Part shown: in pieces, positions 9,308-18,865 of the stretch
Numbering within the stretch: the stretch's first letter is position 1
Layout of the letters: each line of letters starts with the position of its first letter
Assembly (NCBI GenBank): GCA_965116525.1
Contig: OZ220694.1
Location: forward strand, 1 to 64,000
From: Poriferisulfidus sp965116525
Lineage (GTDB): Bacteria; Pseudomonadota; Gammaproteobacteria; Poriferisulfidales; Poriferisulfidaceae
DNA length: 64,000 nucleotides
Direction of reading: 5' to 3'
The notes under the pieces: model-generated
Databases searched by the model: none
What the model was told of the DNA's origin: nothing
The model's input: the letters and a program-made list of their open reading frames with translations, nothing else
Translations under genes and position numbers: made by a program

Positions 9308-10632
9308 CCGAACTGTTCGATTCGCGAAAAGAGTTCCGGCCGCTGGCGGACCGGATGCGACCGCACAGCCTGGAAGAGTTCGTGGGGCAGCAGCACTTGC
9401 TCGCGGAGGGAGTGCCCCTGCGACAGGCGATTGAGGATGGGAAACTCCATTCCATGGTGTTTTGGGGGCCTCCCGGTACGGGCAAGACGACCCTCGCAAA
9501 GCTGATTAGCCGGTATGCCAAAGCCCGGTTTGTCAGTCTCTCGGCCGTGCTGGCCGGAGTCAAGGAGATCCGCGAGGCGATTGCGGAAGCCCGGCTGGCT
9601 CAGGATCGCGACCAGCAGGCCACCGCTCTGTTCATCGATGAAGTCCACCGCCTCAATAAGGCACAGCAGGACGTGTTCTTGCCGCATGTTGAGGATGGAA
9701 CCATTTATCTGCTCGGCGCGACGACGGAAAACCCCTCGTTCGAACTCAACAACGCCTTGTTGTCCCGTGTCCGCGTCTATGTCCTGAAAATGCTTGAGGA
9801 AGAAGATTTGGCGCAACTGCTCGAGCGTGCGATGACGGACGAGGAACGGGGGGCTGGTGGGCGTGCGGTGGTACTGGAGGATGAAGCACGGGACCTGATG
9901 ATTCAGGTAGCGGATGGCGATGCGCGCGTTCTGCTGAATCTGCTGGAGATCGGGCTGGATCTGGCGCCTGAGCAAGAGGGTGGCAAGGTTATTGACGCGG
10001 AGGTGATGCAGCAGGTCGCAGGACAGGGCACCCGGAGGTTCGACAAAGGAGGGGAATATTTCTACGATCAGATTTCCGCTCTGCACAAGTCGGTGCGGGG
10101 GTCTGACCCGGATGCTGCCTTGTACTGGTTGTGCCGCATGCTGGACGGGGGATGCGACCCTCGCTACATTGCCCGGCGCGTGGTGCGGATGGCGAGCGAA
10201 GATATTGGAAATGCCGCCCCGCAGGCGCTCAACTTGTGCCTCTCCGCCTGGCAGACTTACGAGCGGTTGGGATCTCCCGAAGGAGAACTGGCCATCGCAT
10301 CAGCGGTCGCCTACCTGGCTTGTTCACCTAAAAGCAACGCGGTGTATATGGCCTACAAGGCGGCGATGGCACAGGCCAGAAAATCCGGCAGCCTGGAGGT
10401 TCCGATGCATTTGCGCAATGCCCCGACTCGGCTGATGAAGGATTTGGGATACGGAAAGGACTATCAATATGCGCACGATCATGAGGGTGGCTATGTCGCC
10501 GACGAGGTCTATCTGCCCGAATCTCTGCAGGGCATGTCGTTTTATTTTCCCGTTGACCGGGGGCACGAAAAGGCAATCGGGGAGTGGCTGCAGAAAATTC
10601 GCGAAAGTGCGCGCCGGCGTTCGGCTAATTAA
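9304..10632 (+). CDS. rarA: Replication-associated recombination protein A
   Basis: AAA+ ATPase of the MgsA/WRNIP1 family acting at stalled replication forks; 442 residues. Seen are PLADRMRPHSLEEFVGQ at the N-terminus, Walker A GPPGTGKTTLAK (~58), Walker B ALFIDEVHR (~114), sensor 1 GATTENPSF (~138), and the C-terminal tetramerisation region with KSNAVYMAYKAA and HLRNAPTRLMKDLGYGK. Length is normal. It overlaps lolA by 4 bases and faces the rhodanese gene convergently. Confidence 0.96.
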   Translation: MTELFDSRKEFRPLADRMRPHSLEEFVGQQHLLAEGVPLRQAIEDGKLHSMVFWGPPGTGKTTLAKLISRYAKARFVSLSAVLAGVKEIREAIAEARLAQDRDQQATALFIDEVHRLNKAQQDVFLPHVEDGTIYLLGATTENPSFELNNALLSRVRVYVLKMLEEEDLAQLLERAMTDEERGAGGRAVVLEDEARDLMIQVADGDARVLLNLLEIGLDLAPEQEGGKVIDAEVMQQVAGQGTRRFDKGGEYFYDQISALHKSVRGSDPDAALYWLCRMLDGGCDPRYIARRVVRMASEDIGNAAPQALNLCLSAWQTYERLGSPEGELAIASAVAYLACSPKSNAVYMAYKAAMAQARKSGSLEVPMHLRNAPTRLMKDLGYGKDYQYAHDHEGGYVADEVYLPESLQGMSFYFPVDRGHEKAIGEWLQKIRESARRRSAN

Positions 10633-10638
10633 AGAAAT

Positions 10639-10666
10639 GGCCCAGGAGCGAAAGAGCACCCGGGCC
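10639..10666 (-). terminator. Probable intrinsic terminator between rarA and the rhodanese gene
   Basis: GGCCC (10639-10643) pairs with GGGCC (10662-10666), and inner bases pair with mismatches. On the minus strand the hairpin is followed by ATTTCTTT, favouring termination of the rhodanese transcript; it could also act on rarA. Confidence 0.4.
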
Positions 10667-10681
10667 TTGGTAGAATCAGAT

Positions 10682-11095
10682 TCAGCCGCTGCCTTCCGGC
10701 GTGAAAGAATCGACAGGGTGGCCCGCCTCCACCCAGGCTCTGAACCCTCCAGCCATATGCACCACGTTTTCGAAGCCCATCTGCTTGAGCGTATTGGCCG
10801 CCAGCGCCGAACGGCCGCTGGTCCCGCAGTACAGGATCAGGCTTTCCGCCTCGGCAAAGACCGGAAGGTGCTTTGGCGAGGACGGGTCGGCATAGAATTC
10901 CAGCATCCCGCGCGAAGCATGATGTGCACCGGGCACGGTGCCGCTTTGGACCAGTTCGTTTTGGTCGCGTACGTCGATAACGACGACACGGGGATCGTCC
11001 AGTGCCTGCGCAACCGCCGCGACGGAGACTTCGTCCACCTGGTCGACGGCCTCGGACAGCATTTGCATGAATCCTCGCTTGATGTCTACGGGCAT
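10682..11095 (-). CDS. Single-domain rhodanese-like protein
   Basis: A 137-residue cytoplasmic protein with one rhodanese domain. The active-site cysteine sits in CGTSGRS with a six-residue loop typical of sulfurtransferases, followed by GFENVVHMAGGFRAW, the usual C-terminal signature. The ATG at 11095 has an AGAGG ribosome site six bases upstream and leads directly into the domain; a longer frame upstream gives an unrelated N-terminus. It probably moves sulfane sulfur, but the acceptor is unknown. In this window it sits in a genome that also carries sulfide oxidation genes. Confidence 0.9.
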   Translation of the reverse strand: MPVDIKRGFMQMLSEAVDQVDEVSVAAVAQALDDPRVVVIDVRDQNELVQSGTVPGAHHASRGMLEFYADPSSPKHLPVFAEAESLILYCGTSGRSALAANTLKQMGFENVVHMAGGFRAWVEAGHPVDSFTPEGSG

Positions 11096-11160
11096 GACAT
11101 TACCTCTAAAAAAGCCGATGATAAAGACTATCGTAACGCATCGTGCGGAGGAAGGTGCTG

Positions 11161-12231
11161 ATGGGTGCCGGGACGCTGGAACTCCCTCTGGGTTCATTGA
11201 TCGTGGATGTACAAGGGAAAGCGCTGGAGCCTGAGGATAAGGAGATTCTTGCCCATCCCTTGGTGGGAGGATTGATCCTGTTTACGAGGAACTACGAATC
11301 TCCCGAGCAGCTAGGGGAGTTGATTCGTCAGGTTCACCAGATTCGGACGCCAAGCCTAGCGGTCTGCGTGGATCAGGAGGGCGGGACGGTGCAACGGTTC
11401 CGGAAAGGATTCACGCGCTTGCCGGCCGCTCAGGCGCTCGGCAAACTGTACCGCCAGGACCGGGAGCATGCCTACCAGGCCTGCACCCATATGGGTTGGC
11501 TGATGGCGGCCGAGCTGAGGGCGGTGGGGGTGGATATCTCGTTTGCTCCTGTGGTGGATCTCAACTGGGGCACCAGCGAGGTCATCGGAGGACGCGCCTT
11601 CCATCGAAAGCCCTACATCGTCTCCGAACTGGCCTCCCGGTATATTGCGGGCATGCACCAGGCCGGGATGAAGTCGGTCATCAAGCATTTCCCCGGGCAT
11701 GGGCACGTTCATGAGGATTCCCACAAGGACATGCCGGTCGATAAGCGCAGTTTTCAGGAAATTCGAGGAGAGGACCTCATTCCGTTCGAACACTTGGCGG
11801 CCGCCTACAACGAGGGGCTGATGACGGCCCACATCATTTTTCCGGAAGTGGACAAGGTTCCGGTCACTTTCTCGCATGAATGGTTGCAGCACACCTTGCG
11901 CGAACAATTGAATTTCTCCGGAGTGATCTTCAGCGACGACCTGAATATGCACGCGGCCCACCTGCACGAGGACATCCAGTCCCGGGTACGCGCGGCGTTC
12001 GAGGCGGGCTGCGACGTGGCGCTTCTGTGCAATAATCGCCCGGCCGTCATCGAAGTGCTTGAGCACTTGAATGAATACCATAATCCGGTGGCCAGCCTGC
12101 GGCTGTTCCGCATGCGGGGGGCTCCGGGAGCCGAATCGCTCCAAGAGCTGCATCGGATGCCGATGTGGAAGGAGGCGGTGGAGTTGGCTGCCCGTTATGC
12201 CGATACGGATGAACTGGAACTGAACCTATGA
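11161..12231 (+). CDS. nagZ: Beta-N-acetylhexosaminidase NagZ
   Basis: Cytoplasmic glycoside hydrolase family 3 enzyme that removes GlcNAc from anhydro-muropeptides in peptidoglycan recycling; 356 residues. The diagnostic motif KHFPGHGHVHEDSH (~175) carries the His/Asp dyad, and the catalytic Asp lies in FSDDLNMHA (~259). VCVDQEGGTVQRF (~68) is also conserved. I chose the ATG at 11161 because a GGAGG ribosome site lies just upstream; an in-frame GTG at 11143 would add six residues. It overlaps the MscS-type gene by 4 bases. Confidence 0.95.
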   Translation: MGAGTLELPLGSLIVDVQGKALEPEDKEILAHPLVGGLILFTRNYESPEQLGELIRQVHQIRTPSLAVCVDQEGGTVQRFRKGFTRLPAAQALGKLYRQDREHAYQACTHMGWLMAAELRAVGVDISFAPVVDLNWGTSEVIGGRAFHRKPYIVSELASRYIAGMHQAGMKSVIKHFPGHGHVHEDSHKDMPVDKRSFQEIRGEDLIPFEHLAAAYNEGLMTAHIIFPEVDKVPVTFSHEWLQHTLREQLNFSGVIFSDDLNMHAAHLHEDIQSRVRAAFEAGCDVALLCNNRPAVIEVLEHLNEYHNPVASLRLFRMRGAPGAESLQELHRMPMWKEAVELAARYADTDELELNL

Positions 12232-13301
12232 TTGAGCAATGGCTTGAATCCGGCGCGGCCTTCCTAGGGGAGGGGCTGCTGCTGCATGTGTTGCTGCTAC
12301 TTGGCGGGGCACTGGTGGCCAGTTTTGCGGGACGCTGGCTTTTGGGCATCCTGCAACGTGGCGCCCAACGCACGTCCTACATCATGGATGATGCCGTATT
12401 ACTTTCGGCATCCAAGCCTGTACAGATTCTCATCTGGTTCGTGGCACTGACACTGGCGGGGGGAGTGCTGCTGGAGGAATTCGCTGACGCATCCTGGATG
12501 GAGGAGATTCAAAGAGCAGGCGTATTCCTGATCCTGGGGTGGTTCCTGTTCTCACTAATCCGCAACTACAGTGAGCAGGCGCGCCAGCGCGCCCGGGCCG
12601 CAGGCAAGGAACTGGACGAGGATCTATACCTGGCCGTCGCCCGAACCCTGCAGGCGGCCATCGTCGTACTCGTCGGCATGGGTCTACTCCAGACCTTCGG
12701 CGTGAGCATCGTGGGTATCCTGACCTTCAGCGGGGTCGGTGGCCTGGTCGTGGGGTTTGCGGCCAAGGACATGCTGGGGAATTTCTTCGGGGGCTTGATG
12801 CTGCACATGGATCGCCCGTTCAAGACCGGCGATTGGATTCGCTCTCCGGACCGAAGCATCGAAGGAACCGTCGAGAGGATTGGATGGCGGCAGACCTTGA
12901 TCCGGACGCATTCGAGAAATGCCCTATATATTCCAAACGGGATGTTCCTGACCATCGTGATCGAGAATCCGAGCCGGATGTCTCATCGCATGATCAAGCA
13001 GGTCATCGGGCTCCGCTACGACGATCTCGGCAAGATGAAGGCGATCGTCGAAGAAGTGCAGGCGTTTCTGGAGGGTGCGGAAGACATTGATCAGGAGAGG
13101 CCGGTGCTGGCCCGGTTCGATGCCTTCAACGACTCCTCGGTGGACTTCTTCATCCAGTGCTACACCCCCACGGTTTATCGTGCGGAATACACCAAGATCA
13201 AGCAGGACATCTTGCTCGCGGTGGCGGAAATCGTAGAACGCCACGGCGCCGAGATCGCATTCCCGACCCGAACGCTGTATATGCAGTCTGAATCCGGCTG
13301 A
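12228..13301 (+). CDS. MscS-family mechanosensitive channel
   Basis: Inner-membrane channel protein of 357 residues, with four hydrophobic segments before the MscS beta domain. The pore helix region is VSIVGILTFSGVGGLVVGFAAKDMLGNFFGG (split here as GVGGLVVGFAAKDMLGNFFG, ~175-195), followed by DRPFKTGDWIRSPDRSIEGT (~205). It is longer than E. coli MscS (286) because of an extra N-terminal membrane segment. It overlaps nagZ by 4 bases and is convergent with csiV. Likely releases solutes under low-osmolarity stress; the exact subfamily is not assigned. Confidence 0.92.
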   Translation: MIEQWLESGAAFLGEGLLLHVLLLLGGALVASFAGRWLLGILQRGAQRTSYIMDDAVLLSASKPVQILIWFVALTLAGGVLLEEFADASWMEEIQRAGVFLILGWFLFSLIRNYSEQARQRARAAGKELDEDLYLAVARTLQAAIVVLVGMGLLQTFGVSIVGILTFSGVGGLVVGFAAKDMLGNFFGGLMLHMDRPFKTGDWIRSPDRSIEGTVERIGWRQTLIRTHSRNALYIPNGMFLTIVIENPSRMSHRMIKQVIGLRYDDLGKMKAIVEEVQAFLEGAEDIDQERPVLARFDAFNDSSVDFFIQCYTPTVYRAEYTKIKQDILLAVAEIVERHGAEIAFPTRTLYMQSESG

Positions 13302-13312
13302 CGGCCGGAGAA

Positions 13313-14029
13313 CTAATGCGCCGAACTGGCCACTCGGGCCTTTCGGCCTGTTTCGAGAGCAACCGGGTCTTCTTCCACCGGAGTGACTTGGGCGAGAATC
13401 CCGATCGTGGGATGATCCAGGTAATTGAGATCGCTTGGGCGGAGTTTCCGGTTGATCTGGAGTAGCAGGCCGTCCGACGCTGCCGGGTCTCCATCGGGTG
13501 CAGAAGCCGGGTAGTGATACAGCAGTTCCAGGTCAAGCTGCAAAAACTGTTCCTTGGACAGCCTGACGCTTCCGTCCATCGCGGGAGCGTCCGGTGATGC
13601 TTGCGCAAGGGCTCTTCCGTTGGTCAGGCGGACCGGGTAGGCCTCGTCGGGAGTCGAGACCGGCTGTTGCCATGCAGCGTGGTGAAGAATCCGGTATTGC
13701 CCGGATTTCTCCAAACGGATCCGCTCTGCCACCATGGGCTGGCGAAGCTCGTTGAGGCGCAGATATCCGCTCAGGCAATCCGCGACTTCTTCCTCGGAGC
13801 GGAAATGCCGCATGAAACTCGGCTCCCGTTTTGCAGGAAGACAGAAATACTGACGAAAGTCGACAGCTTGGGTCAGATCCAGATTCGGGGCAGCCTCGAA
13901 ATGCCGGACCGGGTCCGCCGATGCTTCCGGTTGCGCGAAGATGATGATCTCTACGCGGTAAAGGTCCTCGGCTATGCAGATCGAGGGGAGAAAGGCGAAA
14001 GCCAGTAGCCAGACAGGGATTTTTTTCAT
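13313..14029 (-). CDS. csiV: CsiV-family secreted protein
   Basis: A 238-residue exported protein with a signal peptide (KKIPVWLLAFAFLPSICIAE) and the family opening DLYRVEIIIFAQ. It matches the CsiV family, known in Vibrio cholerae as a peptidoglycan-binding protein that activates lipid-linked wall-stress responses. The mature part has RRWRMEE-like density of charged residues but no enzyme motif. Its ATG overlaps the stop of mfd by 4 bases; the mfd-csiV pairing is common in gammaproteobacteria. Family call is fairly sure, function here is inferred. Confidence 0.75.
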   Translation of the reverse strand: MKKIPVWLLAFAFLPSICIAEDLYRVEIIIFAQPEASADPVRHFEAAPNLDLTQAVDFRQYFCLPAKREPSFMRHFRSEEEVADCLSGYLRLNELRQPMVAERIRLEKSGQYRILHHAAWQQPVSTPDEAYPVRLTNGRALAQASPDAPAMDGSVRLSKEQFLQLDLELLYHYPASAPDGDPAASDGLLLQINRKLRPSDLNYLDHPTIGILAQVTPVEEDPVALETGRKARVASSAH

Positions 14030-17000
14030 GCGGCTTTCCGGGCCCCGATGCGGTGCGCCAGGTCTTGGACGGCATGGATCCGGTCCTCAAGCATGGGCAT
14101 GTCCAGTTCGAAGTGCAGGCGCATCTTGTTGTCCAGGCGGTAGCGGTTGGATTGGTCTTCGATGACTCGGATGACGGATTCCGGTTCGGGGCCGGGCTCG
14201 CCAAAAGTGATCCGGCCTTCGTATTGGGTCAATTGTATTTTACGGAGAAATTCGAAAGCCGTAATTTCCAGTTTCAGGCGGGTGACCGCGAACAGGTTGG
14301 TGACCGCCTGCGGTAGGGGGCCGAAACGATCCACCATCTCGACCTGCAGTTCGTCAAGTTCCTCGTCGGAGGTGGCACCGGCGATCCGCTTGTACAGCGT
14401 AAGACGCAGGTAGACGTCGGGCAGGTAGTCGTCCGGAATCAGCGCCTGGAGGCCCAGATCGATTTCCGGCCCGTGTTCGAGCGGCTTGTCGAGTTCGGGA
14501 AGGGCGCCTTTCTTGAGGGTGTCTACCGCGCGCTGCAGCAGGCGGTGGTACAGCGCGAATCCGATCTGATGGATCTGTCCGCTCTGTTCTTCGCCCAGCA
14601 ATTCCCCGGCTCCGCGGATTTCGAGGTCCTGGGTGGCCAGCATGAAGCCGGAGCCGAGTTCCTCCATGGCCTCGATGGCCTCGATTCGCTTCTTCGCGTC
14701 GGGTGTCATCGTCTGCAGGGGCGGGCAGGTCAGGTAGGCATAGGCGAGGTGATGGGAACGCCCGACCCGGCCGCGCAGCTGATGCAGCTGGGCCAGTCCG
14801 AAATGGTCGGCGCGATTGATGATGATGGTGTTGGCGGTTGGAATGTCGATGCCGTTCTCGATGATGGTGGTGCAGACCAGGACATTGAATCGCTGGCGGT
14901 AGAAGTCGCGCATGACGGCTTCCAGCTCCCGCTCCCGCATTTGTCCGTGTGCGACCCGAATCTCGGCTTCCGGGATGATTTTCCGCATGGTTTCGGCGGC
15001 TTGCTCGATCGAGGCGGTCCGGTTGTGAAGGACATAGATTTGCCCGCCTCGCTTCAGTTCGCGCAGGCAGGCTTCTCGGATCTGTTGTTTGTTCCACCGG
15101 GTGACGTAGGTCTTGATCGCGTGCCGATGGGCGGGGGCGGTGGCGATGACCGAGAGATCGCGAAGGCCGGACAACGACATGTTGAGGGTGCGGGGGATCG
15201 GGGTGGCGGTCAAGGTGAGCAGGTTGGTCCGGGCCCGCAATGCTTTTAGTCGTTCCTTGTGGCGTACACCGAAACGCTGCTCCTCGTCGACGATGACCAG
15301 TCCGAGGTTGTGGAATTTCACGTCGTCCTGCAGCAGCCGGTGCGTGCCGATGATGATGTCCAGCTTTCCCTCAGCGAGATCCCCCAGGATCTTGGCCTGT
15401 TCCCGGGTGGTCCGAAAACGGGAAATCGCCTCGATTCGGACGGGCCAGTCGGCAAAGCGGTCCCGAAAGGTTTTTCCATGCTGTTGTGCAAGCAGGGTCG
15501 TGGGCGTCAGGACGGCAACCTGGAAGCCGCTGAAAGCAGCGACGAAGGCGGCGCGCATTCCGACTTCGGTCTTCCCGAAGCCGACGTCCCCGCAAACGAT
15601 CCGATCCATGGGCGAATCGCTTGCCAGGCTGTCCAGAACTTCCCGGATAGCCTGTGCCTGATCCGGGGTTTCGTCGAACGGGAAGGCGGCTTCGAATTTC
15701 GGATAATCCGGGGGAATCTCGAGTTTGCACCCGACTTGCGCTTGACGTCGGGCTTGGACTTCCAGTAATTCCGCCGCGGCATCGTAGGCACGCTTTGCGG
15801 CCCTGCTTTTGATCTTCTGCCACTGGTCGCCGCCCAAGGCGTGCAACGGGGCGTCTTCCGGGTCCGCGCCGCTGTATCGGGTGATTCGGTGCAGCTCCAT
15901 GATCGGCACGTACAGCCGATCCGTGTCGGCGTACTGGATGAACAGGAACTCCTGCTCGACCCCGTCGATTTCAAGCTTGCGGAGCCCCTGGTAGCGGCCG
16001 ACACCGTAGTCCTCGTGGACGACCGGGCTGCCGAATTTCAGGTTGGCAAGTTCGGACAGGATCGTCTTGGGGTCTCTTCGGCTTCGCTGGCGGTGTTGCT
16101 GGGGAGTCCGGTCCGGAAACAGGTGGGCTTCGGGAATTATCGAGACCCCGGCGTCGGGAAGTTCAAAACCGTCTTCGAGATTTGCGACCGTAAGCGCCAG
16201 CGCGGGTTTTTGGTGAAGAAAGTCTTCCCAGCCTGCGACCGGCTTGACCTTGATCTCCAGGGCATCCAGGCGTTCCTTTAGTTGCTCGCGACGTCCCGGG
16301 GAATGGGTGGAGAACAGGATGTTCTGGTCGGTGGAGGAGAGAAAATGGCGCAGAGCACGTGCCGGAACCTCGTCCTGCGGGCGCACCTTGAGTTCCGGGA
16401 GCGCGCGGGAGGCGTAATTGAAAGTGGCTTCCCCTGGTTGCGTTTCATGCTTGAAGCGGCTCAGGTCCAGCCGAGGATAGTGGGCCAGCGATTCTTGGAG
16501 TTGAGGGACGCTGAGGTACAGTTCCGAGACAGGCAGCGGCGGATGTTCGATGTCTTGGCAGCGGCTTTCGTAGCGGGCTTCGATCTCGTCGAGGACTTGA
16601 GTGGCGGCGGAATCCACGTCTTCCCAGCATATGACCGTCGTGTCGGCAGGCAGGTAATCGAACAGGCTGGCCGTCCTCCCGAAAAACAGGGGCAGGTAGT
16701 ACTCGATGCCGATAGGCACGATGGCATCGCTGATATCCCGATAGATAGGGCTTTGCGAAGGGTCGATGTCGAACGCCTTCCGGAAGTTCTTCCGGAACCG
16801 TTCGATGGCTTCCGGGTCGAGAGGGAATTCGCGCGCCGGGAGCACGTCCAGGTGCTCAATCTGCGTGGTGGAGATCTGGCGTTCGGGATCGAACGCGCGA
16901 ATAGAATCGATGCAGTCGTCGAGGAAGTCGAGCCGGCATGGGGATTCGGATCCCATGGGGAAGAGGTCCACAAGCGATCCCCGCACGGCGAATTCTCCGG

Positions 17001-17478
17001 GTGCCATGACTTGGGAGCAGCTTTGGTAGCCGGCCAGATTCAATCGCCGGCGCAGTTGTTCGATTTCAATCTCTCTGCCGGTGGAGAGTGTGGTCGTCTG
17101 GCTACGGACATGATCGACCGGGCACAAGCGCTGAAGCAGGGTGGGGGCGGAGGTGATCAGCAGGCCGCCCGTCTTTCGGGTCTCAAGGTGATGGAGCGTT
17201 TGCAAGCGCTGCGAGATGATTTCGCTGTGTGGCGAAGTCAGGTCGTAAGGCAGGGTCTCCCAGTCCGGAAACGGCAGCAGGTGGCCCGTCTCCGAGCCGA
17301 GGAAGAACTGGCACTCGGCTTCCAGTGTGGCCTGGGTGGCGATGTCGGGGGCAACAACCAAAATGAGCCCGGGAGCCTGGCGGGCGAGTTCGGCAATGGC
17401 CAAGGCGCGCGCCGCACCGTATAGCTGACCGCAATTCAGGCGGTCGCCGACAACAGGAAGTGGAGGGGATTCAAGCAC
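14026..17478 (-). CDS. mfd: Transcription-repair coupling factor
   Basis: ATP-dependent translocase that removes RNA polymerase stalled at DNA lesions and recruits UvrA; about 1150 residues. A UvrB-like N-terminal region precedes the polymerase-interaction domain (VVHEDYGVGRYQGL, ~485). The RecG-like motor has GDVGFGKTEV (~630), DEEQRFG and TATPIPRTL, and a C-terminal TRCF domain follows. I prefer the GTG at 17478 because the protein then begins LESPPLP, like other Mfd proteins. The longer frame from a GTG at 17511 would start inside the terminator hairpin of the neighbouring operon. Confidence 0.95.
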   Translation of the reverse strand: MLESPPLPVVGDRLNCGQLYGAARALAIAELARQAPGLILVVAPDIATQATLEAECQFFLGSETGHLLPFPDWETLPYDLTSPHSEIISQRLQTLHHLETRKTGGLLITSAPTLLQRLCPVDHVRSQTTTLSTGREIEIEQLRRRLNLAGYQSCSQVMAPGEFAVRGSLVDLFPMGSESPCRLDFLDDCIDSIRAFDPERQISTTQIEHLDVLPAREFPLDPEAIERFRKNFRKAFDIDPSQSPIYRDISDAIVPIGIEYYLPLFFGRTASLFDYLPADTTVICWEDVDSAATQVLDEIEARYESRCQDIEHPPLPVSELYLSVPQLQESLAHYPRLDLSRFKHETQPGEATFNYASRALPELKVRPQDEVPARALRHFLSSTDQNILFSTHSPGRREQLKERLDALEIKVKPVAGWEDFLHQKPALALTVANLEDGFELPDAGVSIIPEAHLFPDRTPQQHRQRSRRDPKTILSELANLKFGSPVVHEDYGVGRYQGLRKLEIDGVEQEFLFIQYADTDRLYVPIMELHRITRYSGADPEDAPLHALGGDQWQKIKSRAAKRAYDAAAELLEVQARRQAQVGCKLEIPPDYPKFEAAFPFDETPDQAQAIREVLDSLASDSPMDRIVCGDVGFGKTEVGMRAAFVAAFSGFQVAVLTPTTLLAQQHGKTFRDRFADWPVRIEAISRFRTTREQAKILGDLAEGKLDIIIGTHRLLQDDVKFHNLGLVIVDEEQRFGVRHKERLKALRARTNLLTLTATPIPRTLNMSLSGLRDLSVIATAPAHRHAIKTYVTRWNKQQIREACLRELKRGGQIYVLHNRTASIEQAAETMRKIIPEAEIRVAHGQMRERELEAVMRDFYRQRFNVLVCTTIIENGIDIPTANTIIINRADHFGLAQLHQLRGRVGRSHHLAYAYLTCPPLQTMTPDAKKRIEAIEAMEELGSGFMLATQDLEIRGAGELLGEEQSGQIHQIGFALYHRLLQRAVDTLKKGALPELDKPLEHGPEIDLGLQALIPDDYLPDVYLRLTLYKRIAGATSDEELDELQVEMVDRFGPLPQAVTNLFAVTRLKLEITAFEFLRKIQLTQYEGRITFGEPGPEPESVIRVIEDQSNRYRLDNKMRLHFELDMPMLEDRIHAVQDLAHRIGARKAA

Positions 17479-17495
17479 GAGGAAAGGGGGGAGAC

Positions 17496-17522
17496 AAAAA
17501 ACGGGGGCCACTGAGGCCCCCG
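17496..17522 (-). terminator. Strong intrinsic terminator after the sulfide dehydrogenase operon
   Basis: On the minus strand a perfect 8-base-pair stem (CGGGGGCC / GGCCCCCG, 17502-17509 with 17515-17522) closes a 5-base loop and is followed by six T residues (17501-17496). It lies 38 bases past the flavoprotein stop and just upstream of the preferred mfd start. Confidence 0.9.
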
Positions 17523-17559
17523 CGATTTTGGGGTTCGGCGGGGTCCCGCCCTGACAGGG

Positions 17560-18846
17560 TCAGGCGAACATGTCCGCCACGATGTTGTTGTACCAACTGT
17601 ACGCATATTGAACTTCGCGAGCCAGCATTTCGTCCGAGGCGTCCGAGGGCGTCAGGCCGCCGGCCACCTTGGCAACCTTGCTCTTGTCTTCCGCCAGGCG
17701 GTAGACCGCCGCGACCGAAATACCGTAGTCTGGCGCGATCAGGCTGTAGCAGGTGTTGACGTAGGACGGGGTGCCCGGTTCCGCGTCGGCCAACATGGCG
17801 ACGACCGCTGCCGCGCAGACCTTTCCTTCGGAATTGGCCGCATACCCGGACTTCGGCAGCCCGGTGGCGATGCTGGCATCGCCGATGACATGCACGCCCG
17901 GCACCAGTTTCGACTCGAAGGTGTCCAGATGGACCGGGCACCACCCGGAGTCGTCGGTCAGGCCGGCCGCCTGCGCGATGTGTCCGGCGCTCTGCGGCGG
18001 GATGACGTTGATGACGGCGCCCTGATGGGTGTCGCCGAATTCGGTAGTCACCGTCATGTCGGCGGTATTGACCTCAGCGATGCCTCCCGCGGTGTCGGTG
18101 CCGGAAACCCATTCGATCATGCCGTCGTAACGGCGCTCCCAACCTTGCGTGAACAGGCCCATTTTCGAGAACTTGTCCTTGGCGTCGAGCACCAGGATCT
18201 TCGAATTAGGCTTGTGTTCCTTGAAGTAATGGGCGACCTGGCAGATTCGCTCGTAGGGCCCGGGCGGGCAACGGAACGGATTGCCGGGCGGGCAGATGAT
18301 GAACGTGCCGCCGTCCTCCATGGCTTCGAGTTGGCTTCGCAGCAGTGCCGTCTGGGGGCCAGCCTTCCAGGCGTGCGGCATGGCTTCGGCTGCCGCCATG
18401 TCGTAGCCTTCGATGGCATTCCATGTCAGGTCGATGCCGGGGCTGACGACGAGTCGGTCGTACGAGAAACTGTCTCCGCCGTCGGTGGTGACGGTTCGGG
18501 CTTCGGTATCCACGCCCGTGGCTTTGCCGTGTACGACTTGGATGCCATGGCTTGCCAGGCCGTCATACCCGTGGCGGATAGTTGAAATGTCCCGTCCACC
18601 GCCGATGACTTCGTTGCTCATGAAGCAGGTGTAATAGTGGTCGTTCGCCTCGATCAGGGTGACGTTGATGCTGGAGTCTGCCAGCTTGATGCGTTTCGCT
18701 GCGACCGCGCCAGCCGCGCCGCCGCCGATGACGACTACGCTCTTGTTGCCTCCAAGGGCGAGCTGGGGGAAGCCTGCCCCGAAAGTGCCCACGGCCGCAA
18801 TGCCGCCGGTTGCTTTCAGGAAGCCGCGTCTTGTCAGGGTTGTCAT
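17560..18846 (-). CDS. fccB: Flavocytochrome c sulfide dehydrogenase, flavoprotein subunit
   Basis: Periplasmic FAD enzyme oxidising sulfide to sulfur and passing electrons to its cytochrome subunit; 428 residues. A Tat signal begins the protein (TRRGFLKATGG), followed by the FAD motif VVIGGGAAGAVAAKRI (~37). The stretch NPFRCPPGPYER and the cysteine in CMSNEVIGG are typical of this family, and a C-terminal FCSD flavin-binding domain ends in YSWYNNIVADMFA. The ATG at 18846 has a GGAGGAG ribosome site; a longer in-frame ORF to 18939 lacks one. It lies 19 bases behind the cytochrome gene. It could equally be named soxF. Confidence 0.9.
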   Translation of the reverse strand: MTTLTRRGFLKATGGIAAVGTFGAGFPQLALGGNKSVVVIGGGAAGAVAAKRIKLADSSINVTLIEANDHYYTCFMSNEVIGGGRDISTIRHGYDGLASHGIQVVHGKATGVDTEARTVTTDGGDSFSYDRLVVSPGIDLTWNAIEGYDMAAAEAMPHAWKAGPQTALLRSQLEAMEDGGTFIICPPGNPFRCPPGPYERICQVAHYFKEHKPNSKILVLDAKDKFSKMGLFTQGWERRYDGMIEWVSGTDTAGGIAEVNTADMTVTTEFGDTHQGAVINVIPPQSAGHIAQAAGLTDDSGWCPVHLDTFESKLVPGVHVIGDASIATGLPKSGYAANSEGKVCAAAVVAMLADAEPGTPSYVNTCYSLIAPDYGISVAAVYRLAEDKSKVAKVAGGLTPSDASDEMLAREVQYAYSWYNNIVADMFA

Positions 18847-18865
18847 GATCTTCACTCCTCCACGA

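Noticed and set aside
16282..17424. Plus-strand frame of 380 residues
   Set aside because: It is opposite mfd and shows no domain.
17479..17511. Longer mfd start at a GTG at 17511
   Set aside because: It falls inside a strong terminator hairpin of the opposite-neighbour operon and would put a T-run in the coding start; the GTG at 17478 gives the family N-terminus.
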